Part shown: positions 1 to 8,665 of the stretch, piece after piece
Position numbering within the stretch: the stretch's first letter is position 1
Layout of the letters: each line of letters begins with the position of its first letter
NCBI GenBank assembly: GCA_016715645.1
Contig: JADJZR010000012.1
Location: 62,001 to 126,000, forward strand
Length of the DNA stretch: 64,000 nt
Reading direction: 5' to 3'
Source: Elusimicrobiota bacterium
Lineage (GTDB): Bacteria; Elusimicrobiota; Elusimicrobia; FEN-1173
Position numbers and translations under genes: made by a program
Notes under the pieces: generated by a model
Seen by the model: only the letters and a program-made list of their open reading frames with translations
Database searches by the model: none
Told to the model about the DNA's origin: nothing

Positions 1-569
1 GCGGGTTTCGGTTTTCCACCTACGCTTCCTACTGGATCGAGCAGTCGATCCGGCGCGCTTACGATGAACAATCCAAATTGATCCGGATTCCGCCCCACGC
101 GTTGGAAGCCCTCCGCCGCTGGTTGCGCGCGTGGGAAGGATTGCGCGTTCAAATGGGCCGAAGCCCGACTCTTCAAGAAATGGGCAAAAAGCTTTCTTTG
201 TCGCCGCGCCAAATCCGCAGTGTGGTGGACGCCCACGAAGCGGCCAAACCCGTCGGCAGTTTGGATATGCCGTTGGACGAGGACGAAAACCTTTTTATTC
301 GCGACATGGTCAGCGATTCACCCGAACGGGGGCCGGAACGGTTGTTTTCCCTTGTGCGGGATAAGTCCGATGTGTCGACCGCCTTACGCAATGTGAGCCC
401 TCGGGAACGCATGATTTTGGAGTTGCGCTACGGCGTGACCGGTAAAGAGCCCATGACGTTGGAAGCGGTGGGCAAAAAACTGCGGATTTCCCGTGAACGC
501 GTTCGGCAGTTGGAAGAGCGCGCCCTGGCCCGGTTGCGTCGAGTCAGCAGTCGCATGGGCCTCCATTGA
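1..569 (+). CDS. Sigma-70 family RNA polymerase sigma factor, 3' part
   Basis: The frame is open from the window edge (first complete codon at 3), so the N-terminal part lies outside. Visible in order are region 2.4 with FSTYASYWIEQSIRRA followed by IRIPPH, which reads the -10 element; region 3 with a helix-turn-helix around LSLSPRQIRSVV and an acidic linker (DEDENLFIRDMVSD); and region 4 with SPRERMILELRYG and the -35-recognition helix ISRERVRQLEERALARLRR. This is the architecture of RpoD/RpoS-type group 1 or 2 sigma factors. The TTG at 78 is internal, not the start. The stop overlaps the apt start by 4 bases, so both are probably co-transcribed. Whether this is the primary or an alternative sigma cannot be decided without the N-terminus. 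Confidence 0.93.
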   Translation, partial: GFRFSTYASYWIEQSIRRAYDEQSKLIRIPPHALEALRRWLRAWEGLRVQMGRSPTLQEMGKKLSLSPRQIRSVVDAHEAAKPVGSLDMPLDEDENLFIRDMVSDSPERGPERLFSLVRDKSDVSTALRNVSPRERMILELRYGVTGKEPMTLEAVGKKLRISRERVRQLEERALARLRRVSSRMGLH

Positions 570-1078
570 ACTTAAAAAATTTCATCCGGGACATTCCGGA
601 CTTTCCCAAACCGGGAATCGTTTTCAAAGACATCACGCCCCTCCTGGGAAACGGGCCGGCGTTTGCTCACACGGTTCAACTGTTGGCGGATGTGGGCGCT
701 CGTCATAAGGTGGACAAGGTTGTCGCCATCGAGTCTCGCGGGTTTTTGTTCGGATCGGCGGTGGCCCAGCGTTTGGGCGTCGGGGTGGTGCCGGTTCGAA
801 AAAAAGGTAAGTTGCCATTTAAAACCTTTTCGGCCACCTATCAGCTGGAATACGGCAACGACACCGTGGAAATTCACGTGGACGGTCTTCGGCCCGGCGA
901 GCGGGTGCTGTTGGTCGATGACGTGTTGGCCACGGGCGGAACAGTTGAGGCCGTGGCGAAGTTGGTCGCTCAGTCGGGGGCGCACCCCGCGGCGGCGGTC
1001 TTCGCCATCGAATTGGAATTTCTCAAGGGTCGCCATCGGTTGGCTCACCTGGACGTGGTGTCTTTGATTTCGTTTTAA
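566..1078 (+). CDS. apt: Adenine phosphoribosyltransferase
   Basis: Purine salvage enzyme that converts adenine plus PRPP to AMP in the cytoplasm. The 170-residue length is normal for Apt. It starts IRDIPDFPKPGIVFKDITPLL, a hallmark of the family, carries ESRGFLFG in the middle, and has the PRPP-binding loop VLLVDDVLATGGT near residue 118. The TTG start lies inside the stop codon region of the upstream sigma gene (TTGA overlap), which suggests translational coupling. It is followed by a tRNA gene after a short gap. Confidence 0.95.
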   Translation: MNLKNFIRDIPDFPKPGIVFKDITPLLGNGPAFAHTVQLLADVGARHKVDKVVAIESRGFLFGSAVAQRLGVGVVPVRKKGKLPFKTFSATYQLEYGNDTVEIHVDGLRPGERVLLVDDVLATGGTVEAVAKLVAQSGAHPAAAVFAIELEFLKGRHRLAHLDVVSLISF

Positions 1079-1108
1079 AGATATGCGCTGTTCGGGTTTC
1101 CCGCCCGG

Positions 1109-1182
1109 GCCCCCGTAGCTCAATTGGATAGAGCGGCTCCGTCCTAAGGAGAAGGTTGGTGGTTCAATTCCGCCCGGGGGCG
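1109..1182 (+). tRNA. tRNA-Arg (anticodon CCU)
   Basis: A 74-nt cloverleaf. The acceptor stem GCCCCCG (1109-1115) pairs with CGGGGGC (1175-1181), the D arm is GCTC/GAGC, and the T arm contains GGTTCAATTCC. The anticodon loop GTCCTAA gives CCU, which reads AGG arginine codons. The outermost anticodon-stem pair is a G-A mismatch. CCA is not encoded. Confidence 0.9.
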
Positions 1183-1225
1183 TGGGCGGGACATCGGTTC
1201 ATCTTAAAACACGAGGAGTTCTTTT

Positions 1226-1918
1226 ATGCCGTCGACATTTTATACGTTGCCAGGCCAAACGCCCGGCGTCGAAACCAAGGGGCAAAAGGCCGTTCGCTGG
1301 TTGATCACTCACCGGGCTCAGATCGGCTTGGCCGTGGGCGTGGCGGCCCTGGCTGGAGGACTGGCGGTGGCCATCGTGGCCAACCGAAAAAAATTGACCG
1401 ACGCCGGCATTTTGCAATTAACCGCCGCCCGGTACAAAGCCAACCAAGGCCAAACGAATGAAGCCTATCAAAACATCGATGACGTTTTAAAGACCCAACG
1501 GACAAACTCCGTCGCGATGCAGGGGTTTGTTTTGAAAGGGGAACTTCTTTTTCAGGAGAAGAAGTTTGATGAAGCCGAAAAAAATTACGCCGAGGGCCTT
1601 CGCCAGGCCACCTCGCCGGACTACCAGGCGTTGATGCGGGCGGGGCGGGCGGCATCGTTGGTGGAACTGAAAAAGTTTTCGGAAGCCGTGACCGCCTATG
1701 AGGCGTTGATACGTGATTTTTCCGGGCACTATTTGGTTCCCCGGTGGATGATGGAAACGGGGCGTCTCTACGGGGCCCAGTCCCAGTGGGCCCAGGCCCA
1801 AGCTATTTTTGAGCGGTTGTTGACGTTGTATCCCAAATCCAGCTGGGCGGCGGAAGCCCAGTCGAATTTGAATTTTGTCAAATCCCAAATTCCCACGGCT
1901 CCCGTTTCTGAAAAATAA
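1226..1918 (+). CDS. Membrane-anchored TPR-repeat protein
   Basis: A 230-residue protein with one transmembrane segment at about residues 31-51 (IGLAVGVAALAGGLAVAIVA) and a short cytoplasmic N-terminus. The remainder consists of tetratricopeptide-like repeats, for example QGFVLKGELLFQEKKFDEAEKNY and a last repeat ending FERLLTLYPKSSWAAEAQSNL. The topology resembles YfgM/BamD-like periplasmic TPR proteins that act as protein-interaction scaffolds. The specific partner is unknown. It is the last gene before a strong promoter for infC. ATG 1226 is preceded by GAGGAG at a suitable distance. Confidence 0.75.
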   Translation: MPSTFYTLPGQTPGVETKGQKAVRWLITHRAQIGLAVGVAALAGGLAVAIVANRKKLTDAGILQLTAARYKANQGQTNEAYQNIDDVLKTQRTNSVAMQGFVLKGELLFQEKKFDEAEKNYAEGLRQATSPDYQALMRAGRAASLVELKKFSEAVTAYEALIRDFSGHYLVPRWMMETGRLYGAQSQWAQAQAIFERLLTLYPKSSWAAEAQSNLNFVKSQIPTAPVSEK

Positions 1919-1931
1919 ACGGCGGTGGCCA

Positions 1932-1960
1932 TTGACAGAAATTTACGGTACTGTTAGTAT
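1932..1960 (+). promoter_or_regulatory. Predicted sigma-70 promoter of the infC operon
   Basis: TTGACA at 1932-1937 and TAGTAT at 1955-1960 are separated by exactly 17 bases. Transcription would start near 1967, leaving a leader of about 54 nt before the infC start at 2021. The promoter sits directly after the stop of the TPR gene. Confidence 0.75.
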
Positions 1961-1978
1961 TTGCCCGCACCACGACGC

Positions 1979-2011
1979 GGAGGGGGTTCGCCTCCTACGC
2001 TTATTTAGGAG
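1979..2011 (+). promoter_or_regulatory. infC leader: two mutually exclusive hairpins over the Shine-Dalgarno
   Basis: GGAGG (1979-1983) can pair with CCTCC (1991-1995) across a 7-nt loop. The overlapping CTCCT (1992-1996) can instead pair with the Shine-Dalgarno AGGAG (2007-2011) across a 10-nt loop. The first structure would free the ribosome-binding site and the second would mask it. Autoregulation of infC operons by IF3 or L20 is known in other bacteria; this particular switch is inference from base pairing. Confidence 0.4.
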
Positions 2012-2020
2012 ATAACGAGC

Positions 2021-2572
2021 ATCTACCCGAAACCCTTTCAGCGGCCGCCTCTTAACACCAATGCCGGTGGCCCTCGTGTCAACCATCAAATCCGCGCTCA
2101 ACAGGTCCGTCTGATTGACGAAGACGGGACCCAGTTGGGTGTGAAGGGCATCGAGGAAGCTCTTCGCACGGCACAAGATCGCGGAAAAGATTTAGTGGAA
2201 GTGGCTCCTTTGGCCAACCCACCGGTGTGTAAAGTGGTTGACTTTTCGAAGTATCGGTACGAAAAAGAAAAACAGAAAAAGGAAGCCCGCAAACACGCCA
2301 AGGGCGGGCAGGTCAAGGAAGTGCGGTTTCGCCCGCGGATCGGCGAGCACGATTTTGATACAAAAATGCGGTCTATTCAGAAGTTCTTGGACGGGCGCGA
2401 CAAAGTGCGCATCACTGTCATGTTTCGCGGCCGAGAGATGGAACACAAAGATTTGGGTCAAAAAATCATTGAGCGGATCAAGGTTATTTTGGGGGAATCC
2501 GCCACGGTGGAGTCCGACCCCATGATGTTCGGAAACCGGATGATTTTGATGTTGGCCCCGCAAAAAAAATAG
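2021..2572 (+). CDS. infC: Translation initiation factor IF-3
   Basis: IF-3 binds the 30S subunit, blocks premature 50S joining and checks the start codon. The frame is open upstream of the first ATG-like codons, and the conserved N-terminus (LNTNAGGPRVNHQIRAQQVRLI) is reached only from the ATC codon at 2021, nine bases after AGGAG. The protein is then 183 residues, normal for IF-3, with N-domain, lysine-rich linker (YEKEKQKKEARKHAK) and C-domain (EVRFRPRIGEHDFDTK). A rare AUC/AUU start is typical of infC because IF-3 represses its own translation through it. It heads the infC-rpmI-rplT operon. Confidence 0.93.
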   Translation: MYPKPFQRPPLNTNAGGPRVNHQIRAQQVRLIDEDGTQLGVKGIEEALRTAQDRGKDLVEVAPLANPPVCKVVDFSKYRYEKEKQKKEARKHAKGGQVKEVRFRPRIGEHDFDTKMRSIQKFLDGRDKVRITVMFRGREMEHKDLGQKIIERIKVILGESATVESDPMMFGNRMILMLAPQKK

Positions 2573-2595
2573 AGTGACAAGTCGAGCTTATTCCT

Positions 2596-2796
2596 ATGCC
2601 AAAAATTAAAAGCCACAGCGGAGCGAAAAAACGGTTCCGCATTACGGCCAACGGCCACATTATGCACCAAACCCAGGGGCGGCGGCACCTGTTGATCGGG
2701 ATGTCGTCCAACCGTCGGCGGCGGTTCCGTAAAGACAATATGCTGAACGCCGAACAAACCAAAACCATAAAGGCTCTGATTCCCTATGCGCGCTAA
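2596..2796 (+). CDS. rpmI: 50S ribosomal protein L35
   Basis: A 66-residue basic protein beginning MPKIKSHSGAKKRFRITANG, diagnostic for bL35, a component of the large subunit. The central HLLIGMSSNRRRR stretch is also typical. It lies between infC and rplT in the universal order, 23 bases after infC, and its end overlaps the rplT start by 11 bases. Confidence 0.97.
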   Translation: MPKIKSHSGAKKRFRITANGHIMHQTQGRRHLLIGMSSNRRRRFRKDNMLNAEQTKTIKALIPYAR

Positions 2797-3151
2797 ATCC
2801 GTCGTTTACACACGTCAACGAAAAAAGAAATGGTTCCGTCGAGCCAAGGGCGCTTACGCCACGAAGAGCACCCGGTGGCGGATGGTGATTCAGCATTTGG
2901 AAATGTCCATGCGGCATATGTATCGGGGCCGCAAAGACAAGAAACGCGATTTGCGGGCCATCTGGATTCAGCGGATCAATGCCGCGGCCCGGGCAGAAGG
3001 GCTAAGCTATTCCCGCTTTTTTTCAGGTTTGAAAAAGGCCGGGATTGTGTTGGACCGCAAAGTGTTGGCCACGGTGGCCGCCGAAGACCAGGCGGCGTTT
3101 CAAAAGCTGGCGTCGTTGGCTCGGGAACACGCGGTTGCTAAGGCGGCCTGA
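2786..3151 (+). CDS. rplT: 50S ribosomal protein L20
   Basis: A 121-residue bL20, an early 23S rRNA-binding assembly protein and, in several bacteria, the autoregulator of the infC operon. It starts MRAKSVVYTRQRKKKWFRRAKG and contains RRRDLR-like KKRDLRAIWIQRINAA and YSRFFSGLKKAGI, all conserved in the family. It overlaps rpmI by 11 bases. Confidence 0.97.
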   Translation: MRAKSVVYTRQRKKKWFRRAKGAYATKSTRWRMVIQHLEMSMRHMYRGRKDKKRDLRAIWIQRINAAARAEGLSYSRFFSGLKKAGIVLDRKVLATVAAEDQAAFQKLASLAREHAVAKAA

Positions 3152-3215
3152 CCGGTCGATCACAGTTGGAGCATGACGACGTTCGTCGTTCCGGCGTGGG
3201 GATAGCCGCAGTCCA

Positions 3216-4280
3216 TTGTCTTCCCTCCTAAACGAACTGGATGTTTTGTCGGCCGAGGCTCTGGCCGAAGCCGAAACGTTGGCGGACACGGAAGCGTTGG
3301 AGGCGTTTCGCCTTAAATACCTCGGCCGCAAAGACGGCCGGCTTACCAAAGTCCTTTCGGCTCTTCCCACCCTTTCCGGCGACGAAAAACGCGAAGTGGG
3401 AAAACGGGCCAACGCGCTGAAGGGCGCGATTGAGTCTTCCCTGGCTCGCCGTCGGCAGGCCTTGGACGACGCGCGCATCACCTCCGAACTCTTGAAATCT
3501 AAAATCGACCTTTCTCTCCCGGGAACTCCGGTGATGCGGGGCGGGCTCCATCCGCTCACCCGGGTCATGGAAGAAATCACCGACGTTTTCGTTCGGTTGG
3601 GGTTTTCCGTGGCGGAAGGTCCCGAAGTGGAAACCGACGACAACAATTTCACCTCGCTCAACCATCCGCCCGACCATCCGGCCCGGGACGCCCACGATAC
3701 TTTTTATCTGAAGGACCATGTGGACGACAAAGGTCGGCCTCTCTTGTTGCGCACGCACACGTCTCCGGTACAAATTCGATACATGCGATCCCACACGCCT
3801 CCGGTTTACATCGTGGCGCCGGGCCGGGTGTTTCGCCACGAAAACGTGGACGCGACCCACTCCTACGTATTTCATCAGGTGGAAGGGTTGGCGGTGGACA
3901 CGGACATTTCGGTGGCCGATTTAAAAGGCGTGTTGACTTTGTTCGCCGAACGGTTGTTCGGCGGGCAAGGAACAGTGGTGAAAACGCGGTTTCGGCCTTC
4001 GTTTTTTCCGTTCGTGGAGCCAGGCCTGGAAATGGATATTTCGTGCACAATCTGCGGCCAAAAAGGCTGTCGCGTGTGCAAGGGTACGGGATGGGTGGAA
4101 ATGTTGGGGTCGGGACTGGTGCATCCGAACGTGTTGAGAGCCGCCGGGTGCGATCCGGAAAAATATTCCGGATGGGCTTTCGGGATCGGCGTGGAACGGG
4201 TGGCCATGTTCAAATACGGCGTCGATGACATGCGGCTTTTTTATGAAAACGACCTTCGCTTTTTAGGGAATTTTTCGTGA
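3216..4280 (+). CDS. pheS: Phenylalanyl-tRNA synthetase alpha subunit
   Basis: The alpha subunit carries the class II catalytic core of the alpha2-beta2 enzyme that charges tRNA-Phe. It has an N-terminal coiled-coil tRNA-binding arm (residues 1-90), then FSVAEGPEVETDDNNF, class II motif 2 (RVFRHENVDATHSYVFHQVEG) and motif 3 (GIGVERVAMFKYGVDDMR). A cysteine cluster CTICGQKGCRVC in the catalytic domain resembles the zinc-binding insertion seen in some PheS. The length of 354 residues is usual. The start is TTG 3216, since no ATG precedes the conserved coiled coil in frame. It overlaps pheT by 4 bases. Confidence 0.95.
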   Translation: MSSLLNELDVLSAEALAEAETLADTEALEAFRLKYLGRKDGRLTKVLSALPTLSGDEKREVGKRANALKGAIESSLARRRQALDDARITSELLKSKIDLSLPGTPVMRGGLHPLTRVMEEITDVFVRLGFSVAEGPEVETDDNNFTSLNHPPDHPARDAHDTFYLKDHVDDKGRPLLLRTHTSPVQIRYMRSHTPPVYIVAPGRVFRHENVDATHSYVFHQVEGLAVDTDISVADLKGVLTLFAERLFGGQGTVVKTRFRPSFFPFVEPGLEMDISCTICGQKGCRVCKGTGWVEMLGSGLVHPNVLRAAGCDPEKYSGWAFGIGVERVAMFKYGVDDMRLFYENDLRFLGNFS

Positions 4281-6661
4281 AGATTTCATTCCTTTGGCTT
4301 AAAGAGTTTGTTGATTTCACGCAAACTCCGGTGGAAATCGCGGCTCTGCTGTTGCGCCAGGGGTTTGAGGTGGCGTCGGTGACGCCGGTGGGCGGTTCTG
4401 TCACGGGGGTGGTGGTGGCCCAGGTGGAATCCGCCCAGAAACATCCCAACGCCGATAAATTGAAAGTGTGCGAGGTGTTCGATGGTGTGGCTCGGCACAC
4501 GGTGGTGTGCGGCGCGCCCAACGTGGAAGCGGGGAAGAAATATCCGTTCGCCCGGTTGGGGGCCACTCTTCCCGACGGTCTGGTGATTGAAAAACGCCCC
4601 TTGCGCGGCGTGGAATCCCACGGCATGTTGTGTTCCGCCCGCGAATTGGGTTTGGGCGCGGACCATTCCGGATTGTACAGCTTGCCTTCCGACGTCGTTG
4701 TTGGGCAAAATATCGTCGAGACCTTGGCCTTGAACGATGTCATTTTAGAAATTGAGGTGACACCCAACCGTCCGGACGTGTTGTCCCATTGGGGAGTGGC
4801 CCGGGAAGTGGCGGCGGGACTGGGGAAAAAATGCAAAATTCCAACCGTGGATCTTCCGGCGGTCCCCGTGCGATCCAGTTTGGTTCGCGTGGACGAGCCG
4901 GCGTTGTGCGATCGTTATGTGGCCCGGGCCTTGGAGGGTGTTTCGGTTAAAGCGTCCCCTTTATCTCTTCGGCTACGGTTGGAACGGTGCGGGATCCGGT
5001 CCATCAACAATGTGGTGGACGTGACCAATTACGTTTTGTTGGAATATGGCCATCCCTTGCACTCGTTTGATCGGGCGCGGTTGGCGGGTCGAACGGTGGG
5101 GGTTCGCAAAGGCCGGCCGGGCGAAAAATTGGAATGTTTGGATGCGGTGACCCGGGACGTGAACGACATTTTGGTGATCGCCGACGCAAACGGACCGGTG
5201 GCCGCGGCCGGTGTGATGGGCGGTCAGTCGAGCGCGGTGGGGGACGCCACGGTTGAACTCTTGTTGGAAAGCGCCCGGTTTTTACCTTCCCAGGTGCGCC
5301 AAGCTCGGGGCCGGCTCGGCCTGTCCACGGAAAGCTCTTATCGTTTTGAGCGGGGGACGGATTTTGATATGGCCGACATCGCCTCCCGTCGGGCAGCGTC
5401 GTTGATCCTTTCCCTGGCCGGGGGACGGCTGGTGGAACAAGAGGATGTTCACGGATCCGTGGCGGCGCGCCCCGCCGTTCGTGTCTCCTTGGAAAAATTA
5501 CAAAAACTCTTGGGGTTGGCGGTGACCGGGGCCGAGGCGCGGGCGGCGTTGGAAAGTTTGGACTTTAAGTGTGAAGAAACGGCCGGCGAGTTGCGCGTGA
5601 CGCCGCCGATCCATCGGGCCGATGTGCGGGAGATGGCCGATGTGGTGGAAGAGGTGGCGCGCCGAATCGGGTACGATCGGATTCCTGGTCGGGTGCGCGG
5701 GGCCGCCTTGGGCGGCGCGCCGGTGTCGGTTCTTCGATCGCTGATTGTGCGTGGTCGGGAACGATTGATCGGTCTGGGATTTTGGGAAGCGGCCCAGAGC
5801 GGGTTGGTGCCTCGATCCTTGTGGGACCGTTTGGTGGGGCCCGGGGGTGAAAATCCCCCCGAGTTGTTAAATCCCCTCTCGCTGACGGGGGAGTGTTTGA
5901 ACCCCAGTTTGTTGATGAACCTGTTGGCGTGTGCGGCGGGTAACGTTCGGCGCGGAAACCCCAACGTTCGGTTGTTCGAATCCGCCCGGGTGTTTCACCG
6001 GGGCGCCGGGGGGGTGGACGAGGCGGACCATCTGGCGTGGGTGGCCGTGGGGCAAGACGGGCCCGATCACTGGAAGTTCCATTCCCGGCCCTTGGAAATT
6101 TGGGATGCGCGCGGATGGGCGAAATCCATTTTAAAAGATTGGCGATTGACGGGCGTTCGGTTTGAAGCGGGTCGGTTCTCGTTTCTTCATCCGGCGCAAT
6201 CTCAGTCGATTTTAATGGGTGATCACGTTTTGGGATATTACGGGCGACTGCACCCGCGTCAGGCCGAAGCGTGGGAATTGCCCGCGGACACCTTTGTCGG
6301 GGAACTGAACCTATCGTTGGCGGTCACAGGGAAACGTTTGGACGTGAAACACGTTCCGCTCTCGCGCCAGCCGGCGTTGGTGCGGGATTTTTCGTTGGTG
6401 TTCCCGGAAACCGTAACGTGGTCAGCGGTGGTGTTTTGGATCCATCGGGCCTGCGAGTGGGTGGAAGGCGTTGACCTTTTTGACGTGTTCACGGGCCAGG
6501 GGCTGGCCGTGGGAACCCGAAGCCTGGGGTTTCGCGTGACGTTTCGCCACCCGGACCGCACCGTGACCGACGGGGAAGCCCACGCCTTGCACGAGCGGGT
6601 CCTGACGGGATTGGGAAAAGAGTTCAGCGCCCATTTGCGCGCGCCGGTCGCTCCCGCATGA
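4277..6661 (+). CDS. pheT: Phenylalanyl-tRNA synthetase beta subunit
   Basis: A 794-residue beta subunit. The order of domains is an N-terminal EMAP/tRNA-binding fold (VVVAQVESAQKHPNADKLKVC, VVCGAPNV, about residues 40-150), the B3/B4 editing domain (SINNVVDVTNYVLLEYGHPLHSFD, about 235-260), B5, and a C-terminal ferredoxin-fold anticodon-binding domain (LSRQPALVRDFSLVFPE). It removes mischarged Tyr and positions tRNA-Phe. The GTG start overlaps the pheS stop (GTGA), and its own stop overlaps the next lipoprotein gene. Confidence 0.95.
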   Translation: MKISFLWLKEFVDFTQTPVEIAALLLRQGFEVASVTPVGGSVTGVVVAQVESAQKHPNADKLKVCEVFDGVARHTVVCGAPNVEAGKKYPFARLGATLPDGLVIEKRPLRGVESHGMLCSARELGLGADHSGLYSLPSDVVVGQNIVETLALNDVILEIEVTPNRPDVLSHWGVAREVAAGLGKKCKIPTVDLPAVPVRSSLVRVDEPALCDRYVARALEGVSVKASPLSLRLRLERCGIRSINNVVDVTNYVLLEYGHPLHSFDRARLAGRTVGVRKGRPGEKLECLDAVTRDVNDILVIADANGPVAAAGVMGGQSSAVGDATVELLLESARFLPSQVRQARGRLGLSTESSYRFERGTDFDMADIASRRAASLILSLAGGRLVEQEDVHGSVAARPAVRVSLEKLQKLLGLAVTGAEARAALESLDFKCEETAGELRVTPPIHRADVREMADVVEEVARRIGYDRIPGRVRGAALGGAPVSVLRSLIVRGRERLIGLGFWEAAQSGLVPRSLWDRLVGPGGENPPELLNPLSLTGECLNPSLLMNLLACAAGNVRRGNPNVRLFESARVFHRGAGGVDEADHLAWVAVGQDGPDHWKFHSRPLEIWDARGWAKSILKDWRLTGVRFEAGRFSFLHPAQSQSILMGDHVLGYYGRLHPRQAEAWELPADTFVGELNLSLAVTGKRLDVKHVPLSRQPALVRDFSLVFPETVTWSAVVFWIHRACEWVEGVDLFDVFTGQGLAVGTRSLGFRVTFRHPDRTVTDGEAHALHERVLTGLGKEFSAHLRAPVAPA

Positions 6662-7392
6662 ACGCGTCCCCCGGCCAAAAATCCCTTCGTCACATGGCCT
6701 GGGTCGCTCTCTTAGGAACCCTTTTGTCGATGCTGACCGGTTGCGTTTATCTGCGCCTACTGGAAGTCAAGAAACAACTGCAAAACTTCGACGAGTATTT
6801 CGCCATTAGCGGCCGGTCGGAGTTGGTGATCGAATTTAAAAAGCCCGTCATCCGGGTCAAAGATACCCGATTTTTGATCGGGGCTGAACCCGCCCACGAG
6901 AGTCGCGAGGGGGAACACCGCGCCCATTACGCTTTTATTTTGGTTCGTATTTCGACGGTGAGCCACCCGCCCCCGCTGGCCCGTTTGACTTTGGATTTGG
7001 CGTTTGACAACGGGAAACTGAAGAAAATCATCGTGCCGGAAACGTTCATGATGCTCTTTCCGCGTAACGTCATTGTGGACACATTGAAGCAAGCCAAAGA
7101 CGCCGACGTGTTCGAACTTAAAAAGTTGGCCCGGGCCCAAATCCATCTGGAACCGGAAGTGGAAGCCGAACTGCCCAGCCGAACCAAAACAGAACTGTTG
7201 CTCGGCGTCCCCCTGGAGGTGCGCGAGGAAGTGACCCTTCAAACCCTGGTTTATCGCTACACCATCACCACCGCCCGCCGCCCCGTGCCGATCGAGGCCC
7301 GCCTCTCGTTCGGTTCCGACGACCTGCTCAGAAAAGTCTTTGTCCAGTGGGACCAATCCGCCATTGAAGCCTATTTTGTCCGATCTCAGTAA
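6658..7392 (+). CDS. Predicted lipoprotein of unknown function
   Basis: 244 residues with an N-terminal signal sequence (VALLGTLLSMLTGC) and a lipobox ending at Cys29, so it is probably lipidated and exported. The mature part is mixed alpha/beta without recognisable motifs. It starts with a 4-base overlap (ATGA) on pheT and ends directly against mltA (TAA then ATG), so it is probably part of the same transcript and may act in the envelope with MltA. I do not recognise the family. Confidence 0.7.
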   Translation: MNASPGQKSLRHMAWVALLGTLLSMLTGCVYLRLLEVKKQLQNFDEYFAISGRSELVIEFKKPVIRVKDTRFLIGAEPAHESREGEHRAHYAFILVRISTVSHPPPLARLTLDLAFDNGKLKKIIVPETFMMLFPRNVIVDTLKQAKDADVFELKKLARAQIHLEPEVEAELPSRTKTELLLGVPLEVREEVTLQTLVYRYTITTARRPVPIEARLSFGSDDLLRKVFVQWDQSAIEAYFVRSQ

Positions 7393-8559
7393 ATGTCGTT
7401 AAAAGACTCCCGATCAATTTTATTGTTCGTTTTTTCGACGGTCATGCTGTCTTCCTGCCGGGGGCCGATGTCGCGGGGAGGGGAGCCATTTGTTGCTGGA
7501 GGCGGCGCGGGGGCATTGGTTGAAGTGGAGCCGGGCCAATGGCCTCGGTTGGAGGACGACGGAGAGCGTTCGGATCTCCTTAACGCGGTTCGTAAGAGCG
7601 CCGGGTATTACCGCGCTTTGGGCAATAAGCGATCGTTTGCTTTTGGGAACGATGTTTACTCGGCCAAAGAAATGGCGGAGTCCATGGACGCGTTTGCAAG
7701 CCTACTGGCCTCAGAAGAAAAAGATCTCAACGGGGCGTTGCGCCGGGAGTTTCGGCTTTATTCTTCTGTCGGGTCCGATCGGCAAGGCACGGTCGTTTTT
7801 AGTTCCTATTACGAACATTCCCTAAAAGCCTCTCTTACGAAAACAGATCGGTTTCGGTTCCCCCTCTATGGTCGGCCCGCGGATTTGGTGGAAGAGGTGT
7901 CGGGGGGCGAGCGAAAAGTGTATCGGTCTGGCGGCGGGCGTCGCCCCTACTTCACCCGCAAACAAATCGACGAAAACGGGGCGCTTCGCGGCCGCAATCT
8001 GGAAATTGCCTGGGCCGATGATCCCGTGGAGATCTTTTTTCTTCAGGTGCAAGGGTCCGGTTGGTTGGTGTTGCCCGATGGCAAGCGGGTGCGGGTTCGC
8101 TACGCCGCCAACAACGGCCACCCGTTCAAGTCCGTGGGGGGAGGTTTGATCGATAAGGGCGTGATCCCCAAAGAAAAGTTTAGCCGCAAGGCGATGGTGG
8201 ACTATTTGGCGTCTCATCCGGACGAACGTCAATCCCATTTGAACGTCAATCCGCGTTACGTCTTTTTTAAGATCGACCGGGGGCCTACGCAAGAGTGGGC
8301 CTACGGTTCGTTGGGCCTTCCCCTAACGCCGGGCCGGTCGGTGGCATTGGACCCAGCGGTTTTTCCGCCCGGTGCCCTGGCGTGGATGAAGACGGAAGGA
8401 AAATACGGCGTGAAACGGTTTGTGTTGAGCCAAGACGAAGGCGGCGCCATTAAAGGCCCGGCGCGGGTGGACTTTTTCGCGGGTGGTGACGAAGAGGCCG
8501 AACAATATGCCGTTGGTTTTTGGGAAAAGGGCCGGCTCTATTTTTTAGTAAAAAAGTAG
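7393..8559 (+). CDS. mltA: Membrane-bound lytic murein transglycosylase A (MltA) lipoprotein
   Basis: Cleaves MurNAc-GlcNAc bonds of peptidoglycan to 1,6-anhydro products at the outer membrane. A signal sequence with lipobox LSSC puts the lipidated cysteine at residue 22. The MltA core includes FTGYYE-like FSSYYEH, PYFTRKQIDENGAL, EIAWADDPVEIFFLQVQGSG and the 3D domain QDEGGAIKGPARVDFFAG, in which Asp360 matches the catalytic aspartate of E. coli MltA. The length of 388 residues is normal. Its products could feed the recycling locus at 12-17 kb, although NamZ/NagZ act on non-anhydro ends. Confidence 0.9.
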   Translation: MSLKDSRSILLFVFSTVMLSSCRGPMSRGGEPFVAGGGAGALVEVEPGQWPRLEDDGERSDLLNAVRKSAGYYRALGNKRSFAFGNDVYSAKEMAESMDAFASLLASEEKDLNGALRREFRLYSSVGSDRQGTVVFSSYYEHSLKASLTKTDRFRFPLYGRPADLVEEVSGGERKVYRSGGGRRPYFTRKQIDENGALRGRNLEIAWADDPVEIFFLQVQGSGWLVLPDGKRVRVRYAANNGHPFKSVGGGLIDKGVIPKEKFSRKAMVDYLASHPDERQSHLNVNPRYVFFKIDRGPTQEWAYGSLGLPLTPGRSVALDPAVFPPGALAWMKTEGKYGVKRFVLSQDEGGAIKGPARVDFFAGGDEEAEQYAVGFWEKGRLYFLVKK

Positions 8560-8665
8560 CCGCTCGTAACCGCTCCGGTCCCGCCCAATTCCTGAGGTAA
8601 CGCCAATGCTCAACGGAGCGCAGGCGTAGGCCAAAATCAGCCGACGAAATGTCCGGGTTATTGTT

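Noticed and set aside
3152..3215. Attenuator or T-box before pheS
   Set aside because: The 64-bp gap has only a tiny ACGACG/CGTCGT palindrome, with no leader peptide, specifier loop or terminator.
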